A stretch of 64,000 nt of DNA from assembly GCA_025459125.1 (NCBI GenBank), contig JALORE010000012.1:1-64000 (forward strand). Direction: 5' to 3'. Positions 21,682 through 31,593 of the stretch are shown piece after piece. Every line of letters begins with the position of its first letter. The stretch's first letter is position 1. Source of the stretch: Planctomycetota bacterium (GTDB taxonomy: Bacteria; Planctomycetota; Phycisphaerae; Sedimentisphaerales; Anaerobacaceae). Position numbers and translations under genes: made by a program. The notes below the pieces were generated by a model. The model did not search any database. It was not told where the DNA came from and was given only the letters and a program-made list of their open reading frames with translations.

Positions 21682-23451
21682 TTATCCCAGCTTCTTGGCC
21701 AAGGTGTCGCGCTGGCGGCGGATCTCAGCGGGAAGGTGGTCGCCAAACTGGTTGAGGAACTTGTCCATGTCCTGGACTTCGCCCTGCCAACCCTGCCGGT
21801 CCACTTCGAAGAGCTTCTCCATCTTGTCCTTGGGAATGCTCAAGCCCGAGAGGTCGAGGTCAGCCGGGTTGGGTACGAGGCCCAGCGGTGTTTCTCTGGC
21901 TTGGACGCGGTTGTTCACGCGGTCCAGGACCCACTTGAGCACGCGGATATTGTCGCCAAAGCCGGGCCAGATGAACTTGCCGTTCTCGTCCGTGCGGAAC
22001 CAGTTGACCGCGTAGATCTTCGGCGGGTGCTTGAGTTGCTTGCCGACGTTGAGCCAATGCCCGAAGTAATCGCCCATGTTGTAGCCGCAGAACGGCAGCA
22101 TGGCCATGGGGTCGCGCCGGAGAACACCGGTCTGGCCGGCCGCGGCGGCAGTGGTCTCGGAGCCGGTCCGGGCTCCCAGGAATACGCCGTGCGCCCAGTC
22201 GAAGGCTTCGGTCACCAGCGGGATCAACTGGGTTCGCTTGCCACCCAGCAGAATCGCCGAAATCGGCACGCCCTGGGGGTTGTCGAACTCCTTGGACAGG
22301 GTCGGGGCATTGTAGACCGAGACCGTGAAGCGGGAGTTCGCATGGGCGGCCTTGCCCTCCTGGCCCGGCTTCCAGGGCTTGCCCTGCCAGTCGGCCACGT
22401 GCGGGGGCACCGGCCCGTCCGCGCCTTCCCACCAGGGCTCGTTCTTGTCGAGATCGAGCCCGACGTTGGTGAAGAGCGTCGGGTAGAACTTGCCGGCCTT
22501 GAGCGTTCGCACCATGTTCGGGTTGGTCTTCATGGACGTGCCCGGCGCGACGCCGAAGAAGCCGCTCTCCGGGTTGATCGCATAGAGCCGGCCGTCGGGG
22601 CCGACGTTCAGCCAGGCGATGTCGTCGCCGAGGGTCCAGATCTTGTAGCCGGGCAGTGCCGACTCGAGCATGGCGAGATTCGTCTTGCCGCAGGCGGAGG
22701 GAAAGGCCGCCGTGATATAGGTGATCTTGCCCTGGGGGTCTTGGATGCCCATGACCACCATGTGCTCGGCCAGCCAGCCTTCACGCTGGCCCAGGCACGA
22801 GGCAATCCGCAGGGAGAAGCACTTCTTGCCCAGCAGGGCATTGCCGCCGTAACCAGAGCCGATGCTCCAGACGAGGCTGTCCTGCGGGAAGTGCATAATG
22901 AAGCGCCGGTTCGGATCGAAATCGCCGACGGAGTGCAGCCCCTTGACGAAGTTGTCGGTGTTGCCGATCTTGTCGAGCACGTTCCGGCCCATGCGGGTCA
23001 TGATTCGCATGCTCACGGCGACGTAGGAGATGTCCGTAATCTGGACGCAGGACTTGGCATAGGGCGAATCGGGGTGGCCCATCATGTACGGCAGCACGTA
23101 CATCGTCTTGCCGCGCATGCAGCCGTCGGTCAGCTTGGCGAGCTTCTCCTTGGCCTCAGCCGGGGCCATCCAGTTGTTGTTCGGACCGGCCTGGTCTTTC
23201 TGCGGATGGCAGACGAAGGTCAACTGCTCCGTCCGGGCGACATCCGTCGGATGGCTGCGGTGCAGGTACGCGGTGGGCCAGGTCTTGTGGTTCAGTTCCT
23301 GGAACACGGGGGTCGCCCCGATCTTCTCCTGCTGCATGCCGATTTCCATCAGCTTGTGCGCTTCTTGTTCCGAGCCGTCGCACCAATGAACCCGGTCCGG
23401 CTTGGCCAGTCGGGCCTGTTCTTCCACCCATTTTTCCACCGGTGTTGCCAT
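21682..23451 (-). CDS. pckG: GTP-dependent phosphoenolpyruvate carboxykinase
   Basis: VHWCDGSEQE, FPSACGKTNLAML kinase-1a motif, GDDIAWL, NWFR(T)DENGKFIWPGFGDN. Confidence 0.97.
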   Translation of the reverse strand: MATPVEKWVEEQARLAKPDRVHWCDGSEQEAHKLMEIGMQQEKIGATPVFQELNHKTWPTAYLHRSHPTDVARTEQLTFVCHPQKDQAGPNNNWMAPAEAKEKLAKLTDGCMRGKTMYVLPYMMGHPDSPYAKSCVQITDISYVAVSMRIMTRMGRNVLDKIGNTDNFVKGLHSVGDFDPNRRFIMHFPQDSLVWSIGSGYGGNALLGKKCFSLRIASCLGQREGWLAEHMVVMGIQDPQGKITYITAAFPSACGKTNLAMLESALPGYKIWTLGDDIAWLNVGPDGRLYAINPESGFFGVAPGTSMKTNPNMVRTLKAGKFYPTLFTNVGLDLDKNEPWWEGADGPVPPHVADWQGKPWKPGQEGKAAHANSRFTVSVYNAPTLSKEFDNPQGVPISAILLGGKRTQLIPLVTEAFDWAHGVFLGARTGSETTAAAAGQTGVLRRDPMAMLPFCGYNMGDYFGHWLNVGKQLKHPPKIYAVNWFRTDENGKFIWPGFGDNIRVLKWVLDRVNNRVQARETPLGLVPNPADLDLSGLSIPKDKMEKLFEVDRQGWQGEVQDMDKFLNQFGDHLPAEIRRQRDTLAKKLG

Positions 23452-23793
23452 CGTTTCATTTCTCCTTGATTTGGCAGGCGTGGGCGCTGCGAACGCAGGC
23501 CCGTCCCGCGAAGGTTTTTTTCGGGCTTATGATCCCCCCGCGTACCTGCCGGCCCATCGCACGTGTAGGCGACCGGCCCGAACCGTCGAGCACGCACGCT
23601 GAGTTCTTGAGAATGCCTTGGCAGGCAGCCTCCCAACCGCGGGTCATCGCCTTTGGAGGCCCGAGCCAAGAACGGGCGAATTCTACCGATCTCCTCCCCC
23701 CCTGTCAACCGGTTTCACCAAGAAACCGCCTGTCATCCTCGCTCGCGCGGCGCGTCCAGAAGACCCCGGGGGGGTACCGGGAAGACCCCCGAT

Positions 23794-23829
23794 TCTTGCA
23801 GAATACCAATCGATTCCTATTCTGCAAGA
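23794..23829. repeat. Perfect 12-bp inverted repeat in intergenic region
   Basis: tcttgcagaata-ccaatcgattcc-tattctgcaaga. Confidence 0.75.
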
Positions 23830-23908
23830 GGAACCCGTTTCTGCCCAGGATCCCCGCCTCCTACCGACGGCATGGGAATCGCGAGGGCGGGGCGAGACAC
23901 CGCGGTTC

Positions 23909-24094
23909 TCAGCCCATCCAGAAGCCTTTGCGGTGGGAAACACCAAGCACTTTGCGGCAGTTGGGGCAGAAATAAATGTACCGCTTGCCCAGCACGCTTT
24001 CGAGCTCGCGCATCCAGACCTTCTGCAACTCGGCCTCGCAGTGCGGACATACCGGCTGCACGTCTTCTTTTCTCTCCAATGGCATCATAGCCAC
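23909..24094 (-). CDS. Small double-CxxC zinc-ribbon protein
   Basis: 61 aa with CPHC...CPNC pairs. Confidence 0.65.
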   Translation of the reverse strand: MAMMPLERKEDVQPVCPHCEAELQKVWMRELESVLGKRYIYFCPNCRKVLGVSHRKGFWMG

Positions 24095-24278
24095 GGATTA
24101 TGCTCCCCTGCGGCCCGGAACGCAACCGGCCTGCTGAAGAATTGCAGTGGCGTCGGGCGCAAGACCAAGCCGGGCCGCATGAGGGCCCGGCTTGATGATC
24201 CGAAGGCGAAGGCGTCTTCGACGGTGGGCATGCTCCGCCCAGGAGCATTCCGTCGGGGCCTCGGGAACGCTTTTCCGT

Positions 24279-25481
24279 CTACTTGATTTGGAACTCGTAC
24301 TTGCGGACTTCGTTCTTCTCCAGATCCTTGGCTCCGCACTCGAGGGTAAAGCCATTGCCTGCCGGCCCATACTGGAACGCGCCACCCGTGTAGGGGTCCT
24401 TGGGCGCGGTCGCGGGGAGCGTCGGCGGGAGCCGACCGGTGCTGGCCTGGGCGAGATACACCTCGACCGCCGCCTGCAGAGCATGGAAATCCGCCCGATG
24501 ACGCACCTGCGTGGAGTACATCTTTGTCATCGCGGGCGCAGCGACACGGAGCAACTGCAAGGCAGGATCCTGGGAGGCGTCCTGCTCCGTTTGTTTCGCC
24601 AACTGCTGGAGTCGCGCGTAGGCCTCGCCATAGGGCAGGGAGCCGCTCAGGACCGCGAGGACCGAGTCCAGGTGGCTGGTGTAGCGTTGCCGGGCCCGCT
24701 CGAGCACCTGATCCGTGGCCATCTGGCGGAGTTCCTCCGCCCTGAGGCCGCCCGCCCCACCCAGGATGCCGGTGGACTCGGCCAAGACTTTGATCAGATC
24801 CTCCCGTCGCTCGGGGCGCAGGTACTGCAACGCCACCTCCCGCTCGTTCGTCATCGACGTCTTGATCGCCAGGGTGGCCAGTGGCGTCCGAGCAAGCTGG
24901 TCCTTCAGCCAGGTCAGCGTGCCGGCATCCGCCGGCATCCGATCCAGCACGGCCGTGACACATTTGTTGGCTTGCGCGGTGATGGCCGAGGAAACAAGGA
25001 CCGAGATCAGCACGTCCTCCCCAAGGTGCCCGGCCAGCTTGTAGGTTGTCAGGCAGCGTTCCAGGGCGGGCCGGTAGTTGCCGTCGGCGCTCAGAATCCG
25101 AGCCTCCGCCAGGATCAGCCGGGCCAAAGCCCGAGCCTGGATCAGGTGGGGCATCACCATCGAGAAACCCTGGGAGTAGACCAGGCCCCAGTCACAATGC
25201 GGCAGGCTCGACGCCGTCACGGCGTGGTCGATCGCCGTACGACACTTCTCCACGTACTCCCTGACTTTGTCGTTCGGGGCGGTCGTCCCATTGACGACAT
25301 TCGCCACCACGTCCGTCGTGGCACGGTCGTCCGCCTGCGCCATCACCAGAAAGGCTTGGTAGTAAAGTAGCGCCGCGTTGTCCGGGTCCGGGGGCAAGGC
25401 TGCCGCCGCAGGGAAAGGGCTGACGCACGCGAAAAACACCCCCGCAGCCACGACCATCGTCAAACCAGTAGTTGTTCTCAT
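24279..25481 (-). CDS. Secreted hypothetical protein, last gene of the ECF cassette
   Basis: Signal peptide MRTTTGLTMVVAAGVFFACVSPFPAAA; SD aaagga; C-terminal KDPYTGGAFQYGPAGNGFTL. Confidence 0.78.
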   Translation of the reverse strand: MRTTTGLTMVVAAGVFFACVSPFPAAAALPPDPDNAALLYYQAFLVMAQADDRATTDVVANVVNGTTAPNDKVREYVEKCRTAIDHAVTASSLPHCDWGLVYSQGFSMVMPHLIQARALARLILAEARILSADGNYRPALERCLTTYKLAGHLGEDVLISVLVSSAITAQANKCVTAVLDRMPADAGTLTWLKDQLARTPLATLAIKTSMTNEREVALQYLRPERREDLIKVLAESTGILGGAGGLRAEELRQMATDQVLERARQRYTSHLDSVLAVLSGSLPYGEAYARLQQLAKQTEQDASQDPALQLLRVAAPAMTKMYSTQVRHRADFHALQAAVEVYLAQASTGRLPPTLPATAPKDPYTGGAFQYGPAGNGFTLECGAKDLEKNEVRKYEFQIK

Positions 25482-25485
25482 AGAC

Positions 25486-25968
25486 TCATCCTTTCCCATT
25501 GGTTGTCATGATGTCTTTCAGAACTTCCTGGATGGAGACGCTGCCAGGCCGCGGTCCCAACCGCTCCATCGCTCGTTCACACTGCCGATCCAACTCGTCG
25601 ATGCCCCCGCGTCGGAACGCGGCGGAAAGCTCGATCATGCTCACCATCCGGGCCGGCGACACGAAACCAGGCACCGGCGCGCGTGTTACCGGCAAGTCTG
25701 GACCCGGCCCAAACCGCCCAGCCAATATGACGCCCATTGCGGCGACGACCGCCGCGGCGATAGCCAACTTGGCTATCGAGCTGCTCAAGATCAGGCGTAC
25801 CGTACGGCTCATGCCGGACCGGTCCGGTTGCGCGCTTCGACGCAGCAAGGTCTGGAATTCCCGGGAATGCTTCTCCTTCCATACCCGGGCATCGAACACA
25901 GGCGTGGTTCCCGCGACCGCCCGCCGAAGCTGTTCATCGAGCCATCGCTCGTCTTTGCGCTCGCTCAT
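25486..25968 (-). CDS. Putative membrane anti-sigma factor
   Basis: Short cytosolic N-terminus, one TM (LAIAAAVVAAMGVILAG); ATGA overlap with the ECF sigma gene. Confidence 0.68.
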   Translation of the reverse strand: MSERKDERWLDEQLRRAVAGTTPVFDARVWKEKHSREFQTLLRRSAQPDRSGMSRTVRLILSSSIAKLAIAAAVVAAMGVILAGRFGPGPDLPVTRAPVPGFVSPARMVSMIELSAAFRRGGIDELDRQCERAMERLGPRPGSVSIQEVLKDIMTTNGKG

Positions 25969-26504
25969 AGGTCCACCTCATCGAAACCGTGGCGACGTAA
26001 GTACTGTGCCAGTCGCTTCTTGGCCCGGCGCAGCCGGCCGTTGATCGCTTGTTCGGAAATCCCGAGAACCGCCGAGATCTGGTCGTACGACAGGCCGTCG
26101 TAGAACCGCAGGAAGACCACCTCCCGGGCCTCCTCCGGCAACCGGCCCAGGGCCTCCTGGACCGCTCGGCAGGACTCGTCGGAGTCGGTTCTTCCTTCCA
26201 CCACCGGCGGTTCCTCGTCCGGCAGCGGCCGGCGCCGGGCTTGCGCCAGGTCCCGGGCCTCGTTGCGACAGATGGCCGCCACCCAGCGGCCAAACTGGTC
26301 GGCCTGGCGCAGCCTGGGCAGGCTTACCGCCACCTTGGCAAACGCCTGCTGGGCGGCATCCTCCGCCAGATGCCGGTCCCGAAGGATCGCGTGCCCGATG
26401 GCGACCATCGCGCTATAGTAGCGCCGGCACAGCTCCGTGAAGCTGTCGCCGTCGCCCCGGACGGCCCGCTCGACCAACGTCTTGTCACATTCCCGTTCCA
26501 GCAT
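25965..26504 (-). CDS. ECF-type RNA polymerase sigma factor
   Basis: Region 2 (HLAEDAAQQAFAKV) and region 4 (LPEEAREVVFLRFYDGLSYDQISAVLGISEQAINGRLRRAKKRL). Confidence 0.92.
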   Translation of the reverse strand: MLERECDKTLVERAVRGDGDSFTELCRRYYSAMVAIGHAILRDRHLAEDAAQQAFAKVAVSLPRLRQADQFGRWVAAICRNEARDLAQARRRPLPDEEPPVVEGRTDSDESCRAVQEALGRLPEEAREVVFLRFYDGLSYDQISAVLGISEQAINGRLRRAKKRLAQYLRRHGFDEVDL

Positions 26505-26787
26505 CGAATCCTGCCCTCGCAGGGCGAATCACCCTTCGCTCCTGCCACAACAAAGACTCGCAGTAGACCAGGAAGTGGGCGCGAAAACCAGACTCTTTGA
26601 TAGTTTCGTTCTCGCAGGAGACAGGCAACGACACAGCCTCTCTCTTCCGGCCCCAGGACGTCGGACCGGCACCACGCCGGTCGGAAGCAGGCCCGCGCAA
26701 AAGCAAAGCGGGGCGTCGTCCGGTAGACGAACGCCCCGCTTTCGTGTCATGGTGCGCCCGGTACTGCGGCGCGGTTGCGGTTTCGGA

Positions 26788-29676
26788 CTACTTCACCGGA
26801 TGGCCGTACCCGATGTCGTCGATGTACAGCATACCGGCAGCACCCGGCTTCGGGCTGGCCGCATCGCCGGCCCCGAGCGTGATCTTCTTGACGGCCGCCA
26901 GGTTGACGCCCGTCAGACTGCTCAGCGGAACTCGCCATTCGGTCCAGACTGCCGTCGCGGTCGCGCCGGCGTTCGGATGAACGACCGTCTTCTTCTTGCC
27001 GGCCTTGTCCTCGACCGTCACATACAACGGCGCCGGATCGTTGCTCGCCATCGCGGCCCCGATCGGCAGCGACTGCCAGGCGCCGGTGATCGTGCCGGAG
27101 GTCGAGACGTTCGAGACCTCGGCGGTCGTGACCAAGGCCGCATCATGGCTGGTGACCGCGATCCCGATGAAGACGCTGGTCCCCATCTGGATGCTCTGGT
27201 CCGTGCCCTGCTGCGTCCAGGCCTTGCCGTCGGCGGAACGCTCGGCCTTGAAGGCGTTGCCGGTGCGGGTGAGGCGCACCCAGTACGGCGCTACCAGAGC
27301 GGCGGTCTGGCTGTTGGCCGAGGCGCCGCTGGTGACGGCGCGCCACTGGAACGAGACGCCACTGCCCGGTGTCACCCCGATGAAGGCGTTCTTGGCCCCG
27401 GTGTCCAGGGTTTCGCGGATCATGGGACCCGCCTTGGCCCAGACGTTGGTGTTGCCGATGCTGTCGACCCGCATCGTCATGGAGCCGTTGCCGTTGAGCG
27501 ACTTGTAGACGAAGCGGAACTGGTCGCCGTTGTTCCAGATGTCGGTGCCGCCGGCACTGACCGTGTAGGCGTTATTGCCCTTGTCCGCGAAGCCCGCGGC
27601 CCGGCCCCGGAACCACAGCGACAGGGTGTCGGCGCCGCTGCCCGTCCAGTTCTGGGTCGCGGCGAAGGTGTGTTCCGCCTCGGAGTAGTACGGCGTCTTG
27701 ACGTTGTTGTACTCGAACGGCATGGCCTGCTTGCCGCCATGGACGATGACGCGCTCCGCGAACGGGGCCTGCAGATAGCCGACCACGGCGCCGGTGGCGT
27801 TGGTCCAGCCGTCGACCCAGGCCTCGTAGATGCGGTTGCCCTCGTCGTCCGTGTAGCTTTCGAAGTCCTCGACGGCCGCGTACTCCACCGTCGAGAAGCT
27901 CCAGAGGTCGCCCGGATAGGTGGCGGCGCCGACCTCATCGACCTTCCAGTAGTAGGTCGTGCCGAAGTTCAGGCCACTGGGGGTGAGGCTGTGCGCGGTC
28001 ACCGTCTGGGCGGTCGCCGTGCCGCCGGCCACCGCGGCCTGGTCGGTGCCGAAGAACACCTTGTGCGAGGTGGCCCCGCGGCCGGAGCGCCAATTCAGAC
28101 CGGCACCTACACTGACGCCCGTCGCGCCGTTGGCCGGCTGCGGGCCAAACGCCTGGACCGGAACCGCCGAGAACTGAACCTCAGCCAGGCCGGTGACGTT
28201 CAGGCCGCCCCAGGTGGCGGTGATCGTCAACTTGACGAACTTGGCGTCCACCCCACCCAGCAGAACGGTGGTATTGGCCGCGTAGCCGGGGGTGCCGGGG
28301 CCTCGGGCGAACTCAGGCACGTTCTCCACCGCTTTCCACGCCGTGCCGTCGGTCGAGTACTCGACCGTGACCTTCTTGGCACTGAAGCCGATGAAGCTCT
28401 CGACCGGCCCGTTGGAATTCCACACCTTCAAATCGTGCAGCTTGTGGACCTTGGCAAACTCGTACTGAATCCAGTTGGGCTGTGCCCCGGTGCTGAGCCA
28501 CATCGTGGTCCCATCGGTGCCGTGCCGGCCGTTCTTGTCGAGGCCGGAGCCGTCGATGGTCTTGCCCGGGCCCATGTTCATCTGCGCACTGGAGGCCGTG
28601 GCGGTCGCCGGCTTGACGGGGTAGCCGTACGGCTCCGCCGTGAAGGACCAGACCTGGCCCTTGTGGACCGTGCTGTCGGGCGGCGCGTTCACTTCGTCGA
28701 CCCGCCAGTAGTAGGTCTTGCCGTAGTCCAGGGCGGCCGGCTGGAATTGCGTCGTCGTCTGGCCCTTGCTCACCAACACGCCCCGCGGATCGCTGCGCGT
28801 AGCTGTGTTGACATCAGCGAACACCGTGCCGAGATAGACATCATGGCTCGCCGCAAAGGCGCCGGCGACCCAGGAGAGCAGCGTGTCCACAGGGACATCC
28901 ACCGCTTCGTTGGCCGGATTTGGACCGCGGCTGAGTGCCTTGGCAATGGCCGGCTCGGCCGAGAGGATGATATGCCCGAAGCCCTGCGTCTGGTCATGGG
29001 CTTCCCGGCTCGTCCAGGTCATCTGGATTTCCCGGTCGGTGGCTTCCGTGTCGTCAATCACCGGGTGAAAACCGATGGCGTTGCCGGGTTCGAACTTCAG
29101 GGAACGCATCTGCCCGTACTCGATCGCGACCTCGCAGACGTAGCCGTCGGGGGTCCGGGTCGAGGCGACCTGCAGGTAGGCCGGGTCGCGCGCCCCGAGA
29201 TTGTCCATGTTGCACCAGTTCCAGCGCTGGTTGTTGGCGTTGAAACCGTACTGGTAATGCGAGGTCGCGGTATGGGTGGCCACGGCATCGGTCGTGGCGA
29301 AGAACACTTCGATGCAGTCCGCATTCCAGATGTCGGCGCCGGTCTTGGTCGTGGAGATCCGGTCGTCTTTCACCTCCACGCCCAGGTAGATCTTCGTGTC
29401 GTCCCAGAGCAGGTAGAACTTCCCGCTGCAGTCGGGCGCGCCGGTCCAACTCGCCTGTCCCGTGTACATCTGCCCTGCCACATCCAGCACGGCCGGTGTC
29501 ATGGCGTCCAGATTCCAGTCGCCCAGATCACCGTCGATCGCCTCCGGCGTCCCCCTCAGACAGGGGACCACCAAGGGCTGGCCCGTCACCGGGTGGACAG
29601 CGGGAGGGGCACCCAGTGCCAGAGACGCGCCCAGCAAAGTGACGATTCCCACCAGAAGGTACTTGTTCGCTACCAT
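26788..29676 (-). CDS. Large secreted modular protein (CBM9/DOMON-like, FN3-like and discoidin modules)
   Basis: IDGDLGDWN...YLGVEVKDDRIS; GKTYYWRVDEV x2; F5/8 C-like KVTVEYSTDGTAWKAVENVPEF...KLTITATWGG; signal peptide at M 29676. Confidence 0.8.
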   Translation of the reverse strand: MVANKYLLVGIVTLLGASLALGAPPAVHPVTGQPLVVPCLRGTPEAIDGDLGDWNLDAMTPAVLDVAGQMYTGQASWTGAPDCSGKFYLLWDDTKIYLGVEVKDDRISTTKTGADIWNADCIEVFFATTDAVATHTATSHYQYGFNANNQRWNWCNMDNLGARDPAYLQVASTRTPDGYVCEVAIEYGQMRSLKFEPGNAIGFHPVIDDTEATDREIQMTWTSREAHDQTQGFGHIILSAEPAIAKALSRGPNPANEAVDVPVDTLLSWVAGAFAASHDVYLGTVFADVNTATRSDPRGVLVSKGQTTTQFQPAALDYGKTYYWRVDEVNAPPDSTVHKGQVWSFTAEPYGYPVKPATATASSAQMNMGPGKTIDGSGLDKNGRHGTDGTTMWLSTGAQPNWIQYEFAKVHKLHDLKVWNSNGPVESFIGFSAKKVTVEYSTDGTAWKAVENVPEFARGPGTPGYAANTTVLLGGVDAKFVKLTITATWGGLNVTGLAEVQFSAVPVQAFGPQPANGATGVSVGAGLNWRSGRGATSHKVFFGTDQAAVAGGTATAQTVTAHSLTPSGLNFGTTYYWKVDEVGAATYPGDLWSFSTVEYAAVEDFESYTDDEGNRIYEAWVDGWTNATGAVVGYLQAPFAERVIVHGGKQAMPFEYNNVKTPYYSEAEHTFAATQNWTGSGADTLSLWFRGRAAGFADKGNNAYTVSAGGTDIWNNGDQFRFVYKSLNGNGSMTMRVDSIGNTNVWAKAGPMIRETLDTGAKNAFIGVTPGSGVSFQWRAVTSGASANSQTAALVAPYWVRLTRTGNAFKAERSADGKAWTQQGTDQSIQMGTSVFIGIAVTSHDAALVTTAEVSNVSTSGTITGAWQSLPIGAAMASNDPAPLYVTVEDKAGKKKTVVHPNAGATATAVWTEWRVPLSSLTGVNLAAVKKITLGAGDAASPKPGAAGMLYIDDIGYGHPVK

Positions 29677-29870
29677 TTCTGTTCCTCCTTCCCAAGAAGT
29701 GTGTTGCACTGACGTCCTGAGCTCCGGCCCACACCGGAACCCACAGCCTCTGCAACCCTGGCCCACACCAGGCTCGCTGATCCCTTCCGTCGCCGGAAGG
29801 ACGTTACGACGATATGACTGTCTCACGGGCAGGACACGATTGGTGTGCCTACCCTGCCCATGCTGTCCCG

Positions 29871-29899
29871 ATTATATTGCTTATCGGTCCGTCCTGCAA
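29871..29899 (-). promoter_or_regulatory. Sigma-70-like promoter
   Basis: TTGCAG-N17-TATAAT on minus strand, about 195 nt upstream of the 29676 start. Confidence 0.5.
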
Positions 29900-30165
29900 G
29901 TCCCTTGAGAGTATGTAGTCTCCACTTACAGCCCATCAGCGAAGTTCGCGCGTACGTTTCCTGAGCAACAGACAGCCCCCTCTTCCCTGGCACGACTACA
30001 GCCGCTGTTCCCGGACGAATCGGCTCATACCGCCTCGGACACGCGGATGCGATGCTGTGACGCCGCGTGCAGAATCGCAGCGGAGAGACTCGGCGCTGTC
30101 TTCGGCTCAGGCCTGGGAGCACGGGGAGGCATTCCTTGCCACGTCTTTCGTGTCATCCCAAACGG

Positions 30166-31548
30166 CTACAGTTTGCGTGAGGTGCGGATCAGTCCGGCCA
30201 TCTGCGCGCGCACGGCGGCCCAGGCGGGGTCGCGGCCGAGATTGTGGTATTCGCCGGGATCGGTCTGATGGTCGTACAGTTCCACCCCCTGCCGGCCGTC
30301 ATCCCATTCGACATAGCGCCAGCGGTCGGTGCGCACCGTCCGTCCCGCCGCCGTGCCGCGCTGGACCTGGGTGAAGGCCGCCTCTTTCCACGCCACCTCG
30401 GGTTGCCGCAGCAGTGGGCGGAAACTTCGCCCCTCCAGTTGCGCGGGTGCCGTCAGGCCGCACAGATCGATCAGCGTCGGGTAGAAGTCGACGAATTCCA
30501 CGAAGCGGCCGCAGGAGGCGCCGGCCGTTGTCTCGCCGGGGACAACGACCAGCAGCGGGGCCCGCGCCGAGTGCTCGAACAGCGTGTTCTTGTTCCACCA
30601 TCCCTGCTCGCCCAGATGGTAGCCGTGATCGCCGAAAAGCAGGACGACGGTGTCCCGCGCTCGTCCCGAACGGTCGAGTGCCTGCAGGACCTTGCCGACT
30701 TGGGCATCCAGGAACGACACCCCAGCGTAATACGCCCGCAGGAATTCGCGACGCTCCCGGTCGGTGAAACGGTCGAAAGCTGCCTTCCAGGGACTGGCGA
30801 TCGCCTGGGGGTGCAGCGGAGAGGCATCCGCCGGCACCGTGGGCGGCTCCAGTCGCTCCAGGGAGTACAAATCGAAATACGGCTTGGGAGCGACGAACGG
30901 ATCGTGCGGCTTGTGGAAACCCAGCCCGAGAAAGAACGGCTTACGGCGGTCCTGCTCCAGGAGGCGGACGGCCTCGCGGGCTAATTGGCCGTCCGGCTGG
31001 TCCTCGTCCCCGCCCTCGGCCGCCGTCCACTGGCACCACTTCACCTGGCCACCGGTGAGATTGCGGCCCTCGCCCTGGCGGCCGGTCTTCGTCACGCGAC
31101 CATCGAACGTCGTATCCCACGCCTTCGGGTCGTCGAACGGCTCGCCGCCGTGGAAGATCTTGCCGAGCCGAGCGGTGAAGTACCCTGCCTCCCGGAAACG
31201 TTGCGGCAAGGTCACCACCTCGGGCAGGCGGGACCGAAAGGGAGTTGTATTGTCCAGGATGCCCGTAGAATCCGGCCGTAAGCCCGTCAGCAGCGAGGAC
31301 CGGCTGGGATTGCAGACGGGATACTGGCAGTACGCCCGCTCGAACCGCATCCCCCGCGCCGCCAGGCGGTCAACATTCGGCGTCCTGACCATCGGATGCC
31401 CATAGCAGCCGAGCACGGGTTTGAGATCGTCCACCGCGATGAAGAGGACATTTCGGCGTCGTTCCGCTCCGGCGGATGTGCGGCCCGCGAATAGAGCCGC
31501 GGTGGAAACCTGCAAGAATCCTCGGCGCGTCACGTGAACGTTATCCAT
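30166..31548 (-). CDS. Sulfatase (iduronate-2-sulfatase-like)
   Basis: [11 protein letters not shown] formylglycine signature, [32 protein letters not shown]; Tat-like leader. Confidence 0.93.
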   Translation of the reverse strand: MDNVHVTRRGFLQVSTAALFAGRTSAGAERRRNVLFIAVDDLKPVLGCYGHPMVRTPNVDRLAARGMRFERAYCQYPVCNPSRSSLLTGLRPDSTGILDNTTPFRSRLPEVVTLPQRFREAGYFTARLGKIFHGGEPFDDPKAWDTTFDGRVTKTGRQGEGRNLTGGQVKWCQWTAAEGGDEDQPDGQLAREAVRLLEQDRRKPFFLGLGFHKPHDPFVAPKPYFDLYSLERLEPPTVPADASPLHPQAIASPWKAAFDRFTDRERREFLRAYYAGVSFLDAQVGKVLQALDRSGRARDTVVLLFGDHGYHLGEQGWWNKNTLFEHSARAPLLVVVPGETTAGASCGRFVEFVDFYPTLIDLCGLTAPAQLEGRSFRPLLRQPEVAWKEAAFTQVQRGTAAGRTVRTDRWRYVEWDDGRQGVELYDHQTDPGEYHNLGRDPAWAAVRAQMAGLIRTSRKL

Positions 31549-31593
31549 ATATGTCTGCTCCTGCCGCCGGCGCAACACGGTTCCGTCGGTTCG

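Noticed and set aside
21631-23469. 612-aa plus-strand ORF
   Set aside because: Antisense shadow of pckG.
26437-29712. 1091-aa plus-strand ORF
   Set aside because: Antisense shadow of the secreted modular protein and 5' end of the sigma gene; low-complexity GRR/VDL composition with no domain motifs.
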